Source: Metaphire vulgaris (lineage: Eukaryota; Annelida; Clitellata; Crassiclitellata; Megascolecidae). Taken from it: a DNA stretch of 64,000 bases. The position numbers and the translations under genes are program-made. The stretch spans positions 5,135,140 through 5,199,139 of the forward strand of contig CM030840.1 of NCBI GenBank assembly GCA_018105865.1. Reading direction: 5' to 3'. This document shows positions 10,980-22,424 of this stretch, in pieces. The notes beneath the pieces are model-generated. The model worked only from the letters and a program-made list of their open reading frames with translations, did not search any database and was not told the origin of the DNA. Position 1 is the first letter of the stretch. Each line of letters opens with the position of its first letter.

Positions 10980-11780
10980 ATGTCTGACAACGCAACAGCA
11001 CCGGCCTCGACGGCCGACTCGGGTGCGGGAAAGACGGCGCCAAAGAGTCCGACGAAGAAACAACAGAAGGCAAAGGCGGCTGCGGCGGCCGCGTCGAAGA
11101 AGGGTCCGGCAGACCATCCGAAGTACAGCGAAATGATACGCCAGGCGCTGACGACTCTGAAGGAACGAGGCGGTTCGTCGCGACAGGCAATCCTGAAGTA
11201 CATCGTGAAGAACTTCAAGGTCGGAAGCGACGAGCACGTCGTCAACCAGCACCTGAAGAGTGCCCTTCGCGCCGGCGTCAAGAACGACAGCCTGAAGCAG
11301 TCGAAAGGATCGGGGGCGTCCGGCAGTTTCCGTCTTGGCGCAGCCGCCATCGAACAGGCTAAGAAGAAGGACAAGAAGAAGACCGTCGGTGCATCCGCCG
11401 CCGCCGGTAAGAAACCGAAGGCTGCCGCCGCTGCCAAGAAACCGGCTGCTGCCAAGAAGACGGCTGTGGCGAAGTCTCCGAAGAAGGCCAAGAAGCCCAT
11501 CGCCGCCGCTGCCAGCAAGAAAGCGAAGACGACGACCGGAGGCGACAAACCTACCAAGAAGGCGAAGGCAGACAAGCCGAAGAAAGCGAAAGCCACTTCC
11601 GCCGCTGCCAAGTCTCCGGCGAAGAAGACGACGGCAGCGAAGCCCTCGTCGGCCGCAGACAAGACCAAGAAGGTGGCAAAGAAGGCGGCCGCAACCAAGA
11701 AGTCTGCCGGCGCCGCCAAGTCAAAGAAGTCGCCGGCTGCTGCGACCAAGAAGACGACAAAAGGGGCGCAGAAAGCTTGA
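10980..11780 (+). CDS. H1: Linker histone H1 (copy B)
   Basis: H1 of 266 residues with the same tail, winged-helix and Lys/Ala/Pro tail architecture as copy A. The only residue change I find is Ser122 to Ala, just after the globular domain; other differences are silent. It is intronless, with a stem-loop at 11832-11847. Confidence 0.98.
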   Translation: MSDNATAPASTADSGAGKTAPKSPTKKQQKAKAAAAAASKKGPADHPKYSEMIRQALTTLKERGGSSRQAILKYIVKNFKVGSDEHVVNQHLKSALRAGVKNDSLKQSKGSGASGSFRLGAAAIEQAKKKDKKKTVGASAAAGKKPKAAAAAKKPAAAKKTAVAKSPKKAKKPIAAAASKKAKTTTGGDKPTKKAKADKPKKAKATSAAAKSPAKKTTAAKPSSAADKTKKVAKKAAATKKSAGAAKSKKSPAAATKKTTKGAQKA

Positions 11781-11831
11781 GAAGCCATTGTCGTCGTCGT
11801 CAATCTGCTGTAACCCAGCAGAAATTGAAAC

Positions 11832-11847
11832 GGCTCTTTTCAGAGCC
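11832..11847 (+). terminator. H1 mRNA 3' stem-loop (copy B)
   Basis: GGCTCTTTTCAGAGCC, 51 nt after the H1 stop codon. Confidence 0.95.
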
Positions 11848-11905
11848 ACTATTTCATGCGAAGGGTTTAAACGTACGCAATGGCCTCTGTCCTTTCGCGA
11901 AACAC

Positions 11906-11952
<47 letters not shown>

Positions 11953-12016
11953 CCGATGGTGGACAGTGTTTTCCCCTACCACGAGAACATTGGCGATGCA
12001 CAAATCGCAATGTTAC

Positions 12017-12058
<42 letters not shown>

Positions 12059-12081
12059 GAACTACTACTACTGCTACTACC

Positions 12082-12121
<40 letters not shown>

Positions 12122-12317
12122 CCAATATTAACTATATTATTAGCGACTCTGGTTAGTAAAACAAAGAAAATAAGAAGCGATACGCAGATTACATTGCAAT
12201 ACACGACATTCCAAAATTTATGACATAAATAAAACTATTTAGCGTCGAGATTGTAATTTTCTGTCCGTAAAACCACCACAATGCGATCAGCAAGAGTTAA
12301 TTGTCCTTTTGTCTCTT

Positions 12318-12390
<73 letters not shown>

Positions 12391-12538
12391 AGGGTGCGGC
12401 GCTAGAGAAGTTAGTTTAACGGACAAGACTCACGCGGCGGCCGTAACCGCCCCGGGCCCCAGCCACCGCAGAAAACCCGTTCGCGAACTCACAACAAGAG
12501 ACTGTCCGAATTCTGCTTCGATTTCGGATCAGAATGGA
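11848..12538. other. H1-H3 spacer with four microsatellites (copy B)
   Basis: GA (about 11,910-11,948), two TAA (about 12,018-12,058 and 12,083-12,118) and CTGT (about 12,319-12,389) tracts in the same order as copy A but different in length. Confidence 0.8.
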
Positions 12539-12576
12539 CCAATCAAACGCTAGCTCGTAGCTTGCCGGCCTATAAG
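12539..12576 (+). promoter_or_regulatory. H3 promoter (copy B)
   Basis: CCAAT at 12539-12543 and TATAAG at 12571-12576. Confidence 0.75.
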
Positions 12577-12655
12577 TACGCAATGGCCTAGCCGTTTGCC
12601 CGTTTCCCATTCAACTGATCGTAAGGTTGTCGTTGTCGCTTGCTGTGCAGGATAG

Positions 12656-13087
<432 letters not shown>

Positions 13088-13121
13088 GTCATTGAAGCTG
13101 CGCTTCGGTCGGGAATGAAAC

Positions 13122-13137
13122 GGCTCTTTTCAGAGCC
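13122..13137 (+). terminator. H3 mRNA 3' stem-loop (copy B)
   Basis: GGCTCTTTTCAGAGCC, 34 nt after the H3 stop codon. Confidence 0.95.
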
Positions 13138-13487
13138 ACAAAATCGTATGCAAAGGAACTACGCGACCTCGCAAGCGATGGAGATAGACGCCCGTGTTGT
13201 GGGTAATAATGGGGTGGGACCGTGCACCACATGTCACACTCGTCTAAAATTCTCACAATCAATCTTGATGTCCACTACCACTAGAATCGTAGTTCCTCAC
13301 AATTCATAACCATTATTATTATTATTATTGTCGTCGAGTATCATGCACTCTCGTCGTCTTCGGTAGTGGCAGCATCAGCTAAAGTGGCCGCACCAAGTAA
13401 CTCGTCGTGGCATATACCACACGCTCGCTCGCACCACTCTACTTGCAACCGCCAACGACCCACCGGTGATATGTCGAGGGTAGCACC
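13138..13487. other. H3-H2B spacer (copy B end)
   Basis: Counterpart of 6,414-6,763, with a slightly longer ATT tract near 13,312-13,328. No gene seen. Confidence 0.6.
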
Positions 13488-13574
13488 GAAGAGGGCGCTA
13501 TAGAAGAGCTTCTGTCGTTGTTAGTCCGACGTCTACAGCTAGTGCGGGGACCACCACGAGGCAACGTCGACTGT
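13488..13574. repeat. Truncated third histone unit: end of the array
   Basis: The first 87 bp of a third unit match unit B exactly up to GTCGACTGT. After that the sequence changes to GAAACAAGG and then a TTC tract. The break lies 24 bp before the point where the MITE target duplication ends in the full units, so no histone gene of this unit remains. This marks one edge of the array. Confidence 0.9.
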
Positions 13575-13591
13575 GAAACAAGGTTAGTCTT

Positions 13592-13687
13592 TCCTCCTCC
13601 TCCTCCTCCTTCTTCTTCTTCTTCTTCTTCTTCTTCTTCTTCTTCTTCTTCTTCTTCTTCTTCTTCTTCTTCTTCTTCTTCTTCTTC
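13592..13687. repeat. TCC/TTC microsatellite at the array edge
   Basis: About 96 bp of TCC then TTC triplets directly after the truncated unit. The poly-Glu and poly-Ser frames across it are artefacts. Confidence 0.95.
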
Positions 13688-14843
13688 GCATTTCAGCCAA
13701 CAAATTGTGTGTTGACCAGTGCTATATGTATAAAAGTACATATGCCTACACAAATGCATACCAGTCAGCATAGTTCCAGCAATACTTCTCTATCTACACT
13801 TGAACATCAATGCAATGACTAAAAACTTCGTTCCAAATATACACAGGTATAGTAATTCAAAAATTCGACTTCATTCATTATTATAATAGTACGAACTAAT
13901 AAAACCAATAATAATATAGGCAATAAACAAACATTGCAAAATGCGCTTCAGCTACAAGAAGTATTTGACAAGAATAAATTGACAAATACATTTAATAAAC
14001 TATTATATTTCAAAGCAAACTGCAATAATGAAATTTAATTAGATTCACCAAGATTTCATATAACATGGAATCAAAGTCACATTATTCAATCTTAGAAATT
14101 CATTTTGAAAATGATAACTTACTTACAAATTACCTACGTGTGAAAAATGTATTCAAGCAATACCCGGTACTTCTTTACACAATTAATAAGAGAGTATTAC
14201 TGTACTAAAATCTATCAATAATAGCATTCACTGTATACTGTAAAGGAAATGTGGAATCATCATCGCCAAGGTACTGTGTTATTATTATGATGACATTCTA
14301 CATTAATTTTCTGCAGCATTTATTGCTTAGATTAATAACTTAGTAAGACAGCTGCTAATCAAATTAATCAGTTTGTATTCATGTGTATCTATTATTGACA
14401 TCCATGTTTATTATTCCGAGTATTAGCCACATATATTCACTACTTCACAATTTAACAAACAGTAAAAGATTTGCAAACAGACACAATGACATAGTGATAC
14501 ACATGCATTTTGGCATATTTCACATAATTTCAGATCAACAATTTGCAGTGGTTTTCCATGTTGAAAAGAACTATTTTTACGTGTATAGTTAAACTTCTTC
14601 AGTGGCACAGTCTTTCTGTCAGTTGTTTCTGTTCATAAAAATATGCAATCAAAAAGCCAATTACTTCTCAAAATCTGATTAAATTGCAATTACCTGTCTG
14701 TGAAGTTCATGCAAGAGCAAAGAAAATAAAAAGAATTGAGGACAGACATTTAGACTATCTCTGCAAATTGAAGTTATACCGACAGTAAAGTCTATCTACT
14801 ATCACAACAGCTAATTTCAAACCACAGTCACTAAACCTCACAC

Positions 14844-14880
<37 letters not shown>

Positions 14881-15475
14881 TGGTGGGTGGGAAGTTAGCA
14901 GTGGTAAAGTGGTAACAACATTGGGTGATGGAGCAGGAGGTCGTGGGTTTGAGTCCCGCAGGAGCCCTAAAGGTTGACTCAGCCTTTTTTGCCGTGGTAA
15001 AATGAGCAGTGGTAAAAATCCCTGTGATAAGTCAAACAGGTATGCTACGCGATACACTAGCCCCATGTATCCGTGGCATTGCACGCCTGGCTGAGGACTA
15101 TAGCAACGGATATCAGCGCCGCCCTATGAGCCCGTGAGGCTCGGGAAGGACTTTGACTTTTGACTTGACAACATTATTATTATTATCATCATCACATGGT
15201 TGTTAACACAATTTAAGTCATTCATTAAGTGAAGAATCAAAAGTGTGGATGTGACATTCAGTCACAAATTGTGTGAAAGCATCAATCTATTTAATACAGA
15301 CAACAATATAAGACCAGAATGAGTCAGATTAAATATGAAAGAAAGCACAAACACCGAAATTCACATAATTAAAGTCAGAACACATTCGTAAAACATGCAG
15401 TATGCGTCATTATGGATGCACACTTGACTAATCACAAAAGATTATCAAAATCAAAAATAGATGCCACACACACAG

Positions 15476-15530
<55 letters not shown>

Positions 15531-15543
15531 CACACACACTTAC
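13688..15543. other. AT-rich DNA 3' of the MOB3 gene
   Basis: This should hold the last few codons and the 3' UTR of the MOB3 gene (minus strand). One phase-compatible candidate last exon, minus strand about 14,591-14,617, would add KDCATEEV and a stop, making 217 residues, a usual MOB3 length. Its acceptor is weak and the residues do not match the family end, so I do not annotate it as coding. A SINE lies at 14,882-15,170 and a CA tract at about 15,466-15,540. Confidence 0.35.
14882..15170 (+). mobile_element. tRNA-derived SINE (copy 1)
   Basis: The head resembles a tRNA gene: an A-box-like TTAGCAGTGGTAAAGTGG, then a B-box-like GGGTTTGAGTCCC with GCAGGAGCC after it. The body shares GACTCAGCCTT and other blocks with the copy at 27,886. 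It is followed by short T-rich sequence and an ATT tract. The tRNA-like part does not fold as a functional tRNA, so this is a retroposon. Confidence 0.65.
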
Positions 15544-18500
15544 AAGAGGCTCTAGTTCCTTTTTGTCAACCAGACTAAACTCGGATACAAAATAGTAGAA
15601 GTGCTTGTAGCATGTGTTGATGTGAGGCTCCTAAAAACAGTCACAAAAGAGAGCATTATTAGTCAAAAGAAATTGCCTGCTATAAGTACACTTAGCAGAG
15701 AATATAATACCATATTCACATGAATATAATTCCAATGCCTATAAATTTGATTCAAATGGCTGTAAAAAACTTGAGAATTATACTTCTTTACAATGGTTCT
15801 CACACAGGGCAGTCCCTACTGAACCACTTTAAACCTTGTTATCTTTATATTATATTATATTATTCTATTTATACACACATAACAGACAAACTCTTATTAT
15901 ACTAGAAATACCTAGTACACTGGCCGGTCTGGCCCAAGTTCCAACAATATTCAACAGCATGGTTTTATTCACAACCAATCATTAGGCATTAAATAAGGTC
16001 ACTAATAACAGCACTAATCACAACGTAATGTACTCTTACAGCTCCTATTCCAACAAGTTTGTCAAAATGATGAATGTAGACGTGAACAAATACGCGGAAC
16101 AGGCGAGTCATTATCTTTTTAACACTGGAAATGTAGTTCTTGGGAAACGAAATGCCTAAAAACAACAAAACTGGGACTAAGAAAGAGGGCACAAGTTCGT
16201 TTATAGACAACTAATCCGCTCAAGATTAATTTATACATTCACAATTACATATATTTGCTTTGGGATAGTGTTGAAGATGAGCTGTGGTTATGTAATAAGC
16301 AACCTTAAAACAAATTCAGATTTTAAATTTGTCACTTTCCTCACATAATTTAGCAACACATTTTGAAATAAGACACATATTTTTGGATCTAAAGACAAAG
16401 TATGGCATTTTAATATTGACCATAAACTTCCTATCATCGAAACCAACAGGTTTGGCAAAAGTGCAGACAACCACGGAATTAATGGCATGACATAGCCACC
16501 AAACAGCACTTGACAAAGCCATGACCCTAAGAATGACCAAGCCATTCTTAGTGGCTGAGCCTTCTCCAGTCTCTGAAACTGGTAAATTAGAATAACCTCT
16601 GTCACTCTTATTGACAATTTCACAATGTTTAACACTGCCAACAGAACAGCAGCATACTTCTTAACAATTTACCCGTTCATTTGGGAAAAGGTTAATGAAT
16701 ACTATCCCCAAGACCAGCATAACATCAAATTCAAATCACTCGATGCTTATGCAATATATTGATGAATGATTTACTGGGGTTGAGGGCATAACCCCAGTTA
16801 TAAGTGGGTGGGGGGCTGTTGAAGGATGAACCTCAGTAGGGGCAAACAAATTTATTGCAACAGTATGACCCCTCACAAAAAGTCAATGATTTTTATGTAA
16901 GGGACTTGACCCCTACTGCTTTTTGAAATGATCAAACACTGATTTAAGAACAAACACACCATCATGAAAATTTCACCTGATTTAAGAACTTTATGAACAA
17001 AACTCTGCACCAACATAAAACAATAATAATAATAATGAAGGCTGAGGCACCACTGACCTACTGTTACTGGAAAAAGGTCTTCATTGTTTATCTGCTGTTC
17101 AATCCATTCCATCAAATGTTCAATATAAGTTGGAGCTGGAAGCCGAGTTGGTTTCTTGTAGTTGACGCCATCGCACCAGTGATACTCGTATCTGAAATAA
17201 CCACAAATTTCAATCAATAAAGGGTGGTTGATAAAAATAGCTTCATGCAACGCAATGACAACTGAACTCAATCAATCAACATCAACTTCTATGGTGCCAC
17301 TGTCATAATTCCTGGGGCATCAGTCGATGGCAAACCAAATTAAAATTCAATTAGAGCCGGGTCAAGTCAGAAATGTCAGTGAGATCAGCGGGGAACAATC
17401 TAAGAAGGATAGGCCAAGCTAAACAAATACACATTAACCCTTTAACTGCAATGATCCATATGACCAATAGGTTGTGAAGCCTAAATATCTGCCTTATGGT
17501 GTGAAAGAAAGGGTTAAGACAAAATCTAAAGGATGTGCTGGTAAGTGGTTATATGAAGTGATGCTGGTAGTGGGGCCATACACCAAGGAACAACTAGCAC
17601 CAATCACTGCACACGAATGAGTCACAACAACTTGAAGTCCTGCGGAATATTTAGGAGTGACTATGAACAATAGGAAGGCCAAGAACCACTTTACTTGGCT
17701 GGATGATAGACTACAGCAGCAAAGGTAATAACTATATAAGAATTCTGAGGAAAAAGCATACAACAGAGTTGAATAGAAAAGCTTCCAAAGGACACACACT
17801 CAGCAGAGAACTTGAAGAAAAAGATAACACAATGGCACACTTAAGCATCTACTAACTAAGCACCAGTGGCATAGCCAGGATTTTCCTAAGGGGAGGGTTA
17901 TGATTCCCAACTTCCAAAAATTCTGTCAAGCAAAAAAAAGTTATGATCATGATTCACCAACAACGGAAAAATCAGTAGGATCTTAATATGCATCAAAATT
18001 AATATCAACAAAATATACACAAAAATCTATGCTTTTAGTCCAGCTAAGAAGTCCAAAACAAACTAAAACTAACTATAGATGGCAAATATTTCAAAAACAA
18101 CTTTGAAAGTAAAGCATGACAGCAAACAATTATTCAAACTTGCTATATGGTACTTATTCTATCACTAAGCTATAATTATTTCTACAGTATTAAAGCCTGA
18201 TAAAGAGACAAAATTTTGGTGATCATGACAAAAGTGCAGCCCAATAACTACTGCATATCTTGGTTTATAGATGTACATGATCTGTGTTTTATTATTCATG
18301 CCTGGCTAAACACTAATATGAACATCAGAAAGAAATTAGCATTATGCTAATGTGACATTTCAAGTGGTTGGTCCAGGGCATACATTGGTACAACATACTC
18401 ACTTGGGTCCGCCTGACATGGTTGGACAAGTTTGGTCATTGCAGAATTCACAGACAACACCGTAGATGACATTAATGCGATTGAAAAAGTCCACAACTGC

Positions 18501-19697
18501 ACACAAAGCACAAACATAGCAATATCTCCCAACATCTAACCAAATAACCAAAATCAAGATAAACTATCATGAAAACCTAGGCCACACACTGAAATAAACG
18601 ATGTTCTATAATGCAAAATTCTTGCAATTGTGGTAAAGTTTGTTAAATAAATGCCTTGCTAAATGTTTTTGGTTTTCAGTTCTATTACCAATGGACACTA
18701 ATTAATTGACAATTTGACAGGAGAATGAGGCTTTGGTTACTGCAAACAACACAGCCAAATACAAAATATTAAAATGCAAGAAAGACAATTTTAAAAGACT
18801 AATGCACAATTGATGTTTTGCAAAGAGCTGTATTAAGAAATTATATAAAGTCCAATGTCACATGCTAAAGCGCTCTTGAATCTGGCTTTAAGCGTTGTGC
18901 TTTATGCTGCTATTGTCTCAATAAAGTAATAAAACATAGGCCTAACTAGACAGAATGCAAGAATCTCAACAATGAAAATTAAATAACACCAACAAAGTTC
19001 CTGGAAGGCTTCATAGGAATGGATCAAATGACATGATAACAAAAAACAGTTTGTTAATAATAATGATAATAATGATAATAATAATGAGATAATAATATAA
19101 TAATAATAATAATAATAATGTGATTTTAAGTTGTTTAGAAGATGAAAACCACTACATCACTGCTTCAGCTATTTAATTTTTCACTAGTTTAAATACAGTG
19201 AAGTATCAAGGAAAACCTGATAGCAGGGATAGATAAATCTTTCTAAAATCCTACAGCATCAAATCAGCAGAATACAAATGATCAGTAACTGATGCAACTA
19301 GACAAACTAGGGTAATTAAGAACATGCAAACAGCACACCATCACCAAATAGTATATAAGATAATAAGCACTCGGCTATATTCACACGAGCACTGTGAAAA
19401 CCAAAACCAGCAGAATGATAACGAAAACTGACCTACAGGCCACTCATTACTGCAAAATACAGCTGTGTTGTTTTATGCAAGTAAGTAAAATTGAGTCAAA
19501 CCATGAACAGCAATCCAGTCATTTAGTTCTTCACCAGGCGGCAGTTTAACCACTTGCTTAAGGTCCAATCCAGAGTGCAGTGATGCATTCGCACGTTTGT
19601 GAAGGTCGTAACGCATCGTTCCTTCTGGAATATTCTTCTTGTTTGGACGAAAAGTCTTGAAAACAGAAGCAGCATGCAAAAATCTATGTTTACTCAT
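15544..19697 (-). CDS. MOB3: MOB3-family kinase adaptor (five exons, last codons not placed)
   Basis: Minus-strand exons 19,697-19,502; 18,496-18,403; 17,191-17,058; 16,155-16,040; 15,630-15,544 join in phase (GT-AG, phases 1, 2, 1, 0) to give 209 residues. Recognisable blocks are [84 protein letters not shown] and [21 protein letters not shown] and [10 protein letters not shown] are MOB3 rather than MOB1 signatures. Zn-binding Cys and His residues of the MOB fold are present (C-x4-C in CNDQTC, H-x4-H in HVYIHH). MOB proteins bind and activate or restrain Hippo/NDR-pathway kinases. The frame stops at a good donor (CTT|GTAAGT) after ELEPL, so about 8 C-terminal residues lie on an unplaced exon. 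The start ATG at 19,697 is chosen from alignment with MOB3 N-termini. Confidence 0.9.
15631..19501. other. MOB3 introns
   Basis: Four introns of 409, 866, 1,211 and 1,005 bp. They are AT-rich. A fragment starting CAGTGGCATAGCCAGGA near 17,873 is a hAT-type MITE end, and 16,790-16,920 looks like decayed element sequence. A copy of the TTGA-tailed dispersed repeat is near 17,240-17,330 (minus). A long minus frame at 16,288-16,641 has no recognisable domain and I do not call it a gene. Confidence 0.5.
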
Positions 19698-19938
19698 GAT
19701 ACACGCCAAATCTGCTGAAAAATTACATGACTGTATAAAAATTGACAGCTGCTTGTTCAAAAATGCTGATTCTCACACGAACTTTACAGAAGAAACAAGA
19801 GCCGGGCACTTTCTAAAATTGAAAGCAGTGATTTATTGATAATCATTCAAGTTCTGATACTGATGTTCCCTAACAACTTGGTTAATTTTGTCAGACCTCA
19901 ATCAATCAGCAGACATCAATCAATCAAACAATCAATCA

Positions 19939-19975
<37 letters not shown>

Positions 19976-21070
19976 AAAACTTCTTTAGCACCATTATGAT
20001 AATGCATCTAGCTTCAGTTGATGGTCACTTCAGAGCGAGAATAATAGTCAAAAACCATGTCTGTGGTAGTGCAGTAGCTTTTGGTTGAAAATCCATAGGT
20101 CAGTTCATAACAGAGTATAAGCAGTGCTTACATAAGGTTCAAACTGTGTGCAAAGCATAATCAATAACACATGAGAAAAGAAACCAATCGATCTGATGTG
20201 ATGTTCAGCCATATATATGAAGATGGGACTTATATTGAGTACTGAATTAATGGCCTTGTGGAAAAGAGGCTGTGCACACAGGTGGAAAATATTACACCAT
20301 AGCTATTTCTGCTATTTCATCACCTGGCAAGAGCATATTTAGTCACAACGATTCGAATGCGTGCCCCCACAAAGTCAGAAAGGGCAGCAGACTTTCACCA
20401 CAGTGGCCCTATTGAGATGCAAAGGCTATAGTCTTTTAGGCTACCTGCAAGGTCCTGCATACTGTTATTTGGCAGACATATCATAGACGTAGGTCTATCT
20501 AGTCTTTCAAATGTGTCTGCACTGTTATATGAAACGACAACAACATTTGGTGGTACCGGTAACTTCAATACTAACGTGCATATGAGCATTTGCCAAATCT
20601 ACTGTATATATGTGAAACTGTGCTTCAATAATATCAATTCTAAAACAACTCAAAATGCATTAACAAGCTACTGTGTTTGCATTCTAATGTGATGGCATTT
20701 AAGTTTATTTGCATAATCTTCATCCTGATCCTGACAATCAGAGATGTGCTTTTAAACATCTCAGTCTTGATCATAAGATGCTGTGGCCTCAGCCTTGAAT
20801 TTAAAAAAAATTGGTGCATGAACAGCCAACTCCTGACAAAACAAGGCTCATAGTAACTCAGAGATTGCTCAATTAAATGTACCTCTCAGTCTTGCTGAAT
20901 TCTGAGTAACAGTTCATCAACGTATATGAAAATGTTGACCAATTCAGCAAGTCAACTGGAATATATTCTATGGAACTTGTTGTCTGTGAAAGTCATGAAA
21001 GCCAACTGTATTAAATCATTCTGCAAGAATCTAAAACTCACTTGTTCATATAAAATAATTGAGTTGATAT

Positions 21071-21240
21071 TCAGTTGATGTAACTCTGGCTAATTATAAG
21101 GTATTGCTTTAAGTTTCTCTTAAAGCTGCTTAAATTAGTAATATTTATTAGAGAGGAGAGAAGGCTATTCCATATTCGAGGACCAAAATATTTGATATGA
21201 ACAGTTCGAAGACAGAAACGAAAATACATCAATGAATGAT
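21071..21240 (-). mobile_element. LINE C-terminal fragment
   Basis: The minus-strand frame reads TVHIKYFGPRIWNSL and then SSFKRNLKQYLI. This is the conserved C-terminal end of CR1/L2-like LINE ORF2 proteins (pattern FGPxxWNSLP...FKxxLKxxL). Confidence 0.65.
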
Positions 21241-21384
21241 TGCAATAAAAACAGTAAGCGAGCAAGCATGGTAATATGCATAAAGTGGTTTAGTATGTTT
21301 TTTAAAATTCTGAAATTCAGGTTCAAAATATTTCAGACACATATTCAAAGAGCTGTGGGGGTCCACAGTTTCAGTGCCCTTGAC

Positions 21385-21445
21385 TTTGGTAGATGCCATG
21401 CGTACGGCGCTATATAAATTGTCTAAGTAATAATAATAATAATAA
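21385..21445 (+). mobile_element. LINE 3' end with TAA tail
   Basis: GGCGCTATATAAATTG followed by TAATAATAAT. The GCGCTATATAAAT block followed by a short-repeat tail recurs at several places in this window and marks 3' ends of CR1-like elements. Confidence 0.55.
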
Positions 21446-22282
21446 GAATCAGCCTTGCAGTCCGGACAGTGGACCACGGTTTGAGTATCCATGAACTAGT
21501 GAATCATTAATCATCAATTTAAATGTGTAATCATCAATTTAAATGTGAGGTCACAGTTCTCGAAAGCAAAAACGGGTAGATAATTAGCAAAACATGTCTA
21601 GCTCATTTTCATTTTCCATTTTGTAAATTAACTTTTTCAGATGCGGCTGTGTTAATGGTTGCATGGAAATTTGCTTCTCATTATCACTGCTTTGTTATTG
21701 CAAATTTTACTATTGAGAAAAAGTGCGATGCAGGTCAAGCTTACCACTAAACTAAAACTGACCTGGCAGTTAATTTTTAAAGTGGTTCTCACACAAGACA
21801 GATTCTACTGAAACACGCTAAAGCCAGCTTATTATTATTATTACTGTTATTATTAATCAGATCATATCCATTTATTTATATTTATATACCTTGTCGCGAG
21901 AGAAGAATGAAACGAAGTTAGCCATAGCGTCCTGACGAAAGGAATCTGTGAGAAGGAAGAGTTCAAAACACAACAACGGAAAATCGATCACAATAAACTT
22001 TTAAAACCTCTTCAACTGCGTCCTATGGGTAGTCCTTCTTGGAGATTACCCTACAAATGAAGACTCCGGCCAATACCACTGACTCCGCGTTTAAGCTAGA
22101 CAGTAATCAAGCACAGCATCGCCATCTATGACGCTTAAAACAAATTCCACGGCGATTTAGAACGATTCAAACTGCTTAAATCGCAAAATTCTGGAAATTC
22201 TATACTTCCGTAAAGACTACTACAACTCCACTTAAAAAAACAATAAGGGAAACATCATCACTGCCCCCAGCAAACAGCTGCA

Positions 22283-22424
22283 GGTTATGTACATTGTATG
22301 CATAGTGCGCAATGAAAACATTTCTTCTTCTTCTTTCTTTCCTTCCGTCTTTCCCTATTGGGTTGGACGATGGGTCTGAATGAGGTTATGTACATTGTAT
22401 GCATAGTGCGCAATGAAAACATTT
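22283..22424. repeat. Direct duplication of a 42-bp block around a TTC-rich insert
   Basis: The block starting AGGTTATGTACATTGTATGC occurs at about 22,283-22,324 and again at about 22,383-22,424. The copies are separated by a TTC-rich stretch ending GGGTTGGACGATGGGTCTG. Too long for an ordinary target duplication, so probably slippage or unequal exchange. Confidence 0.7.

Noticed and set aside
14882..15000. tRNA gene
   Set aside because: A and B boxes are present but the arms do not pair as a tRNA; better explained as a SINE head. The same applies at 63,147.
16288..16641. 117-codon minus-strand frame in a MOB3 intron
   Set aside because: No domain recognised, hydrophobic AT-driven composition, and no splice or context support.
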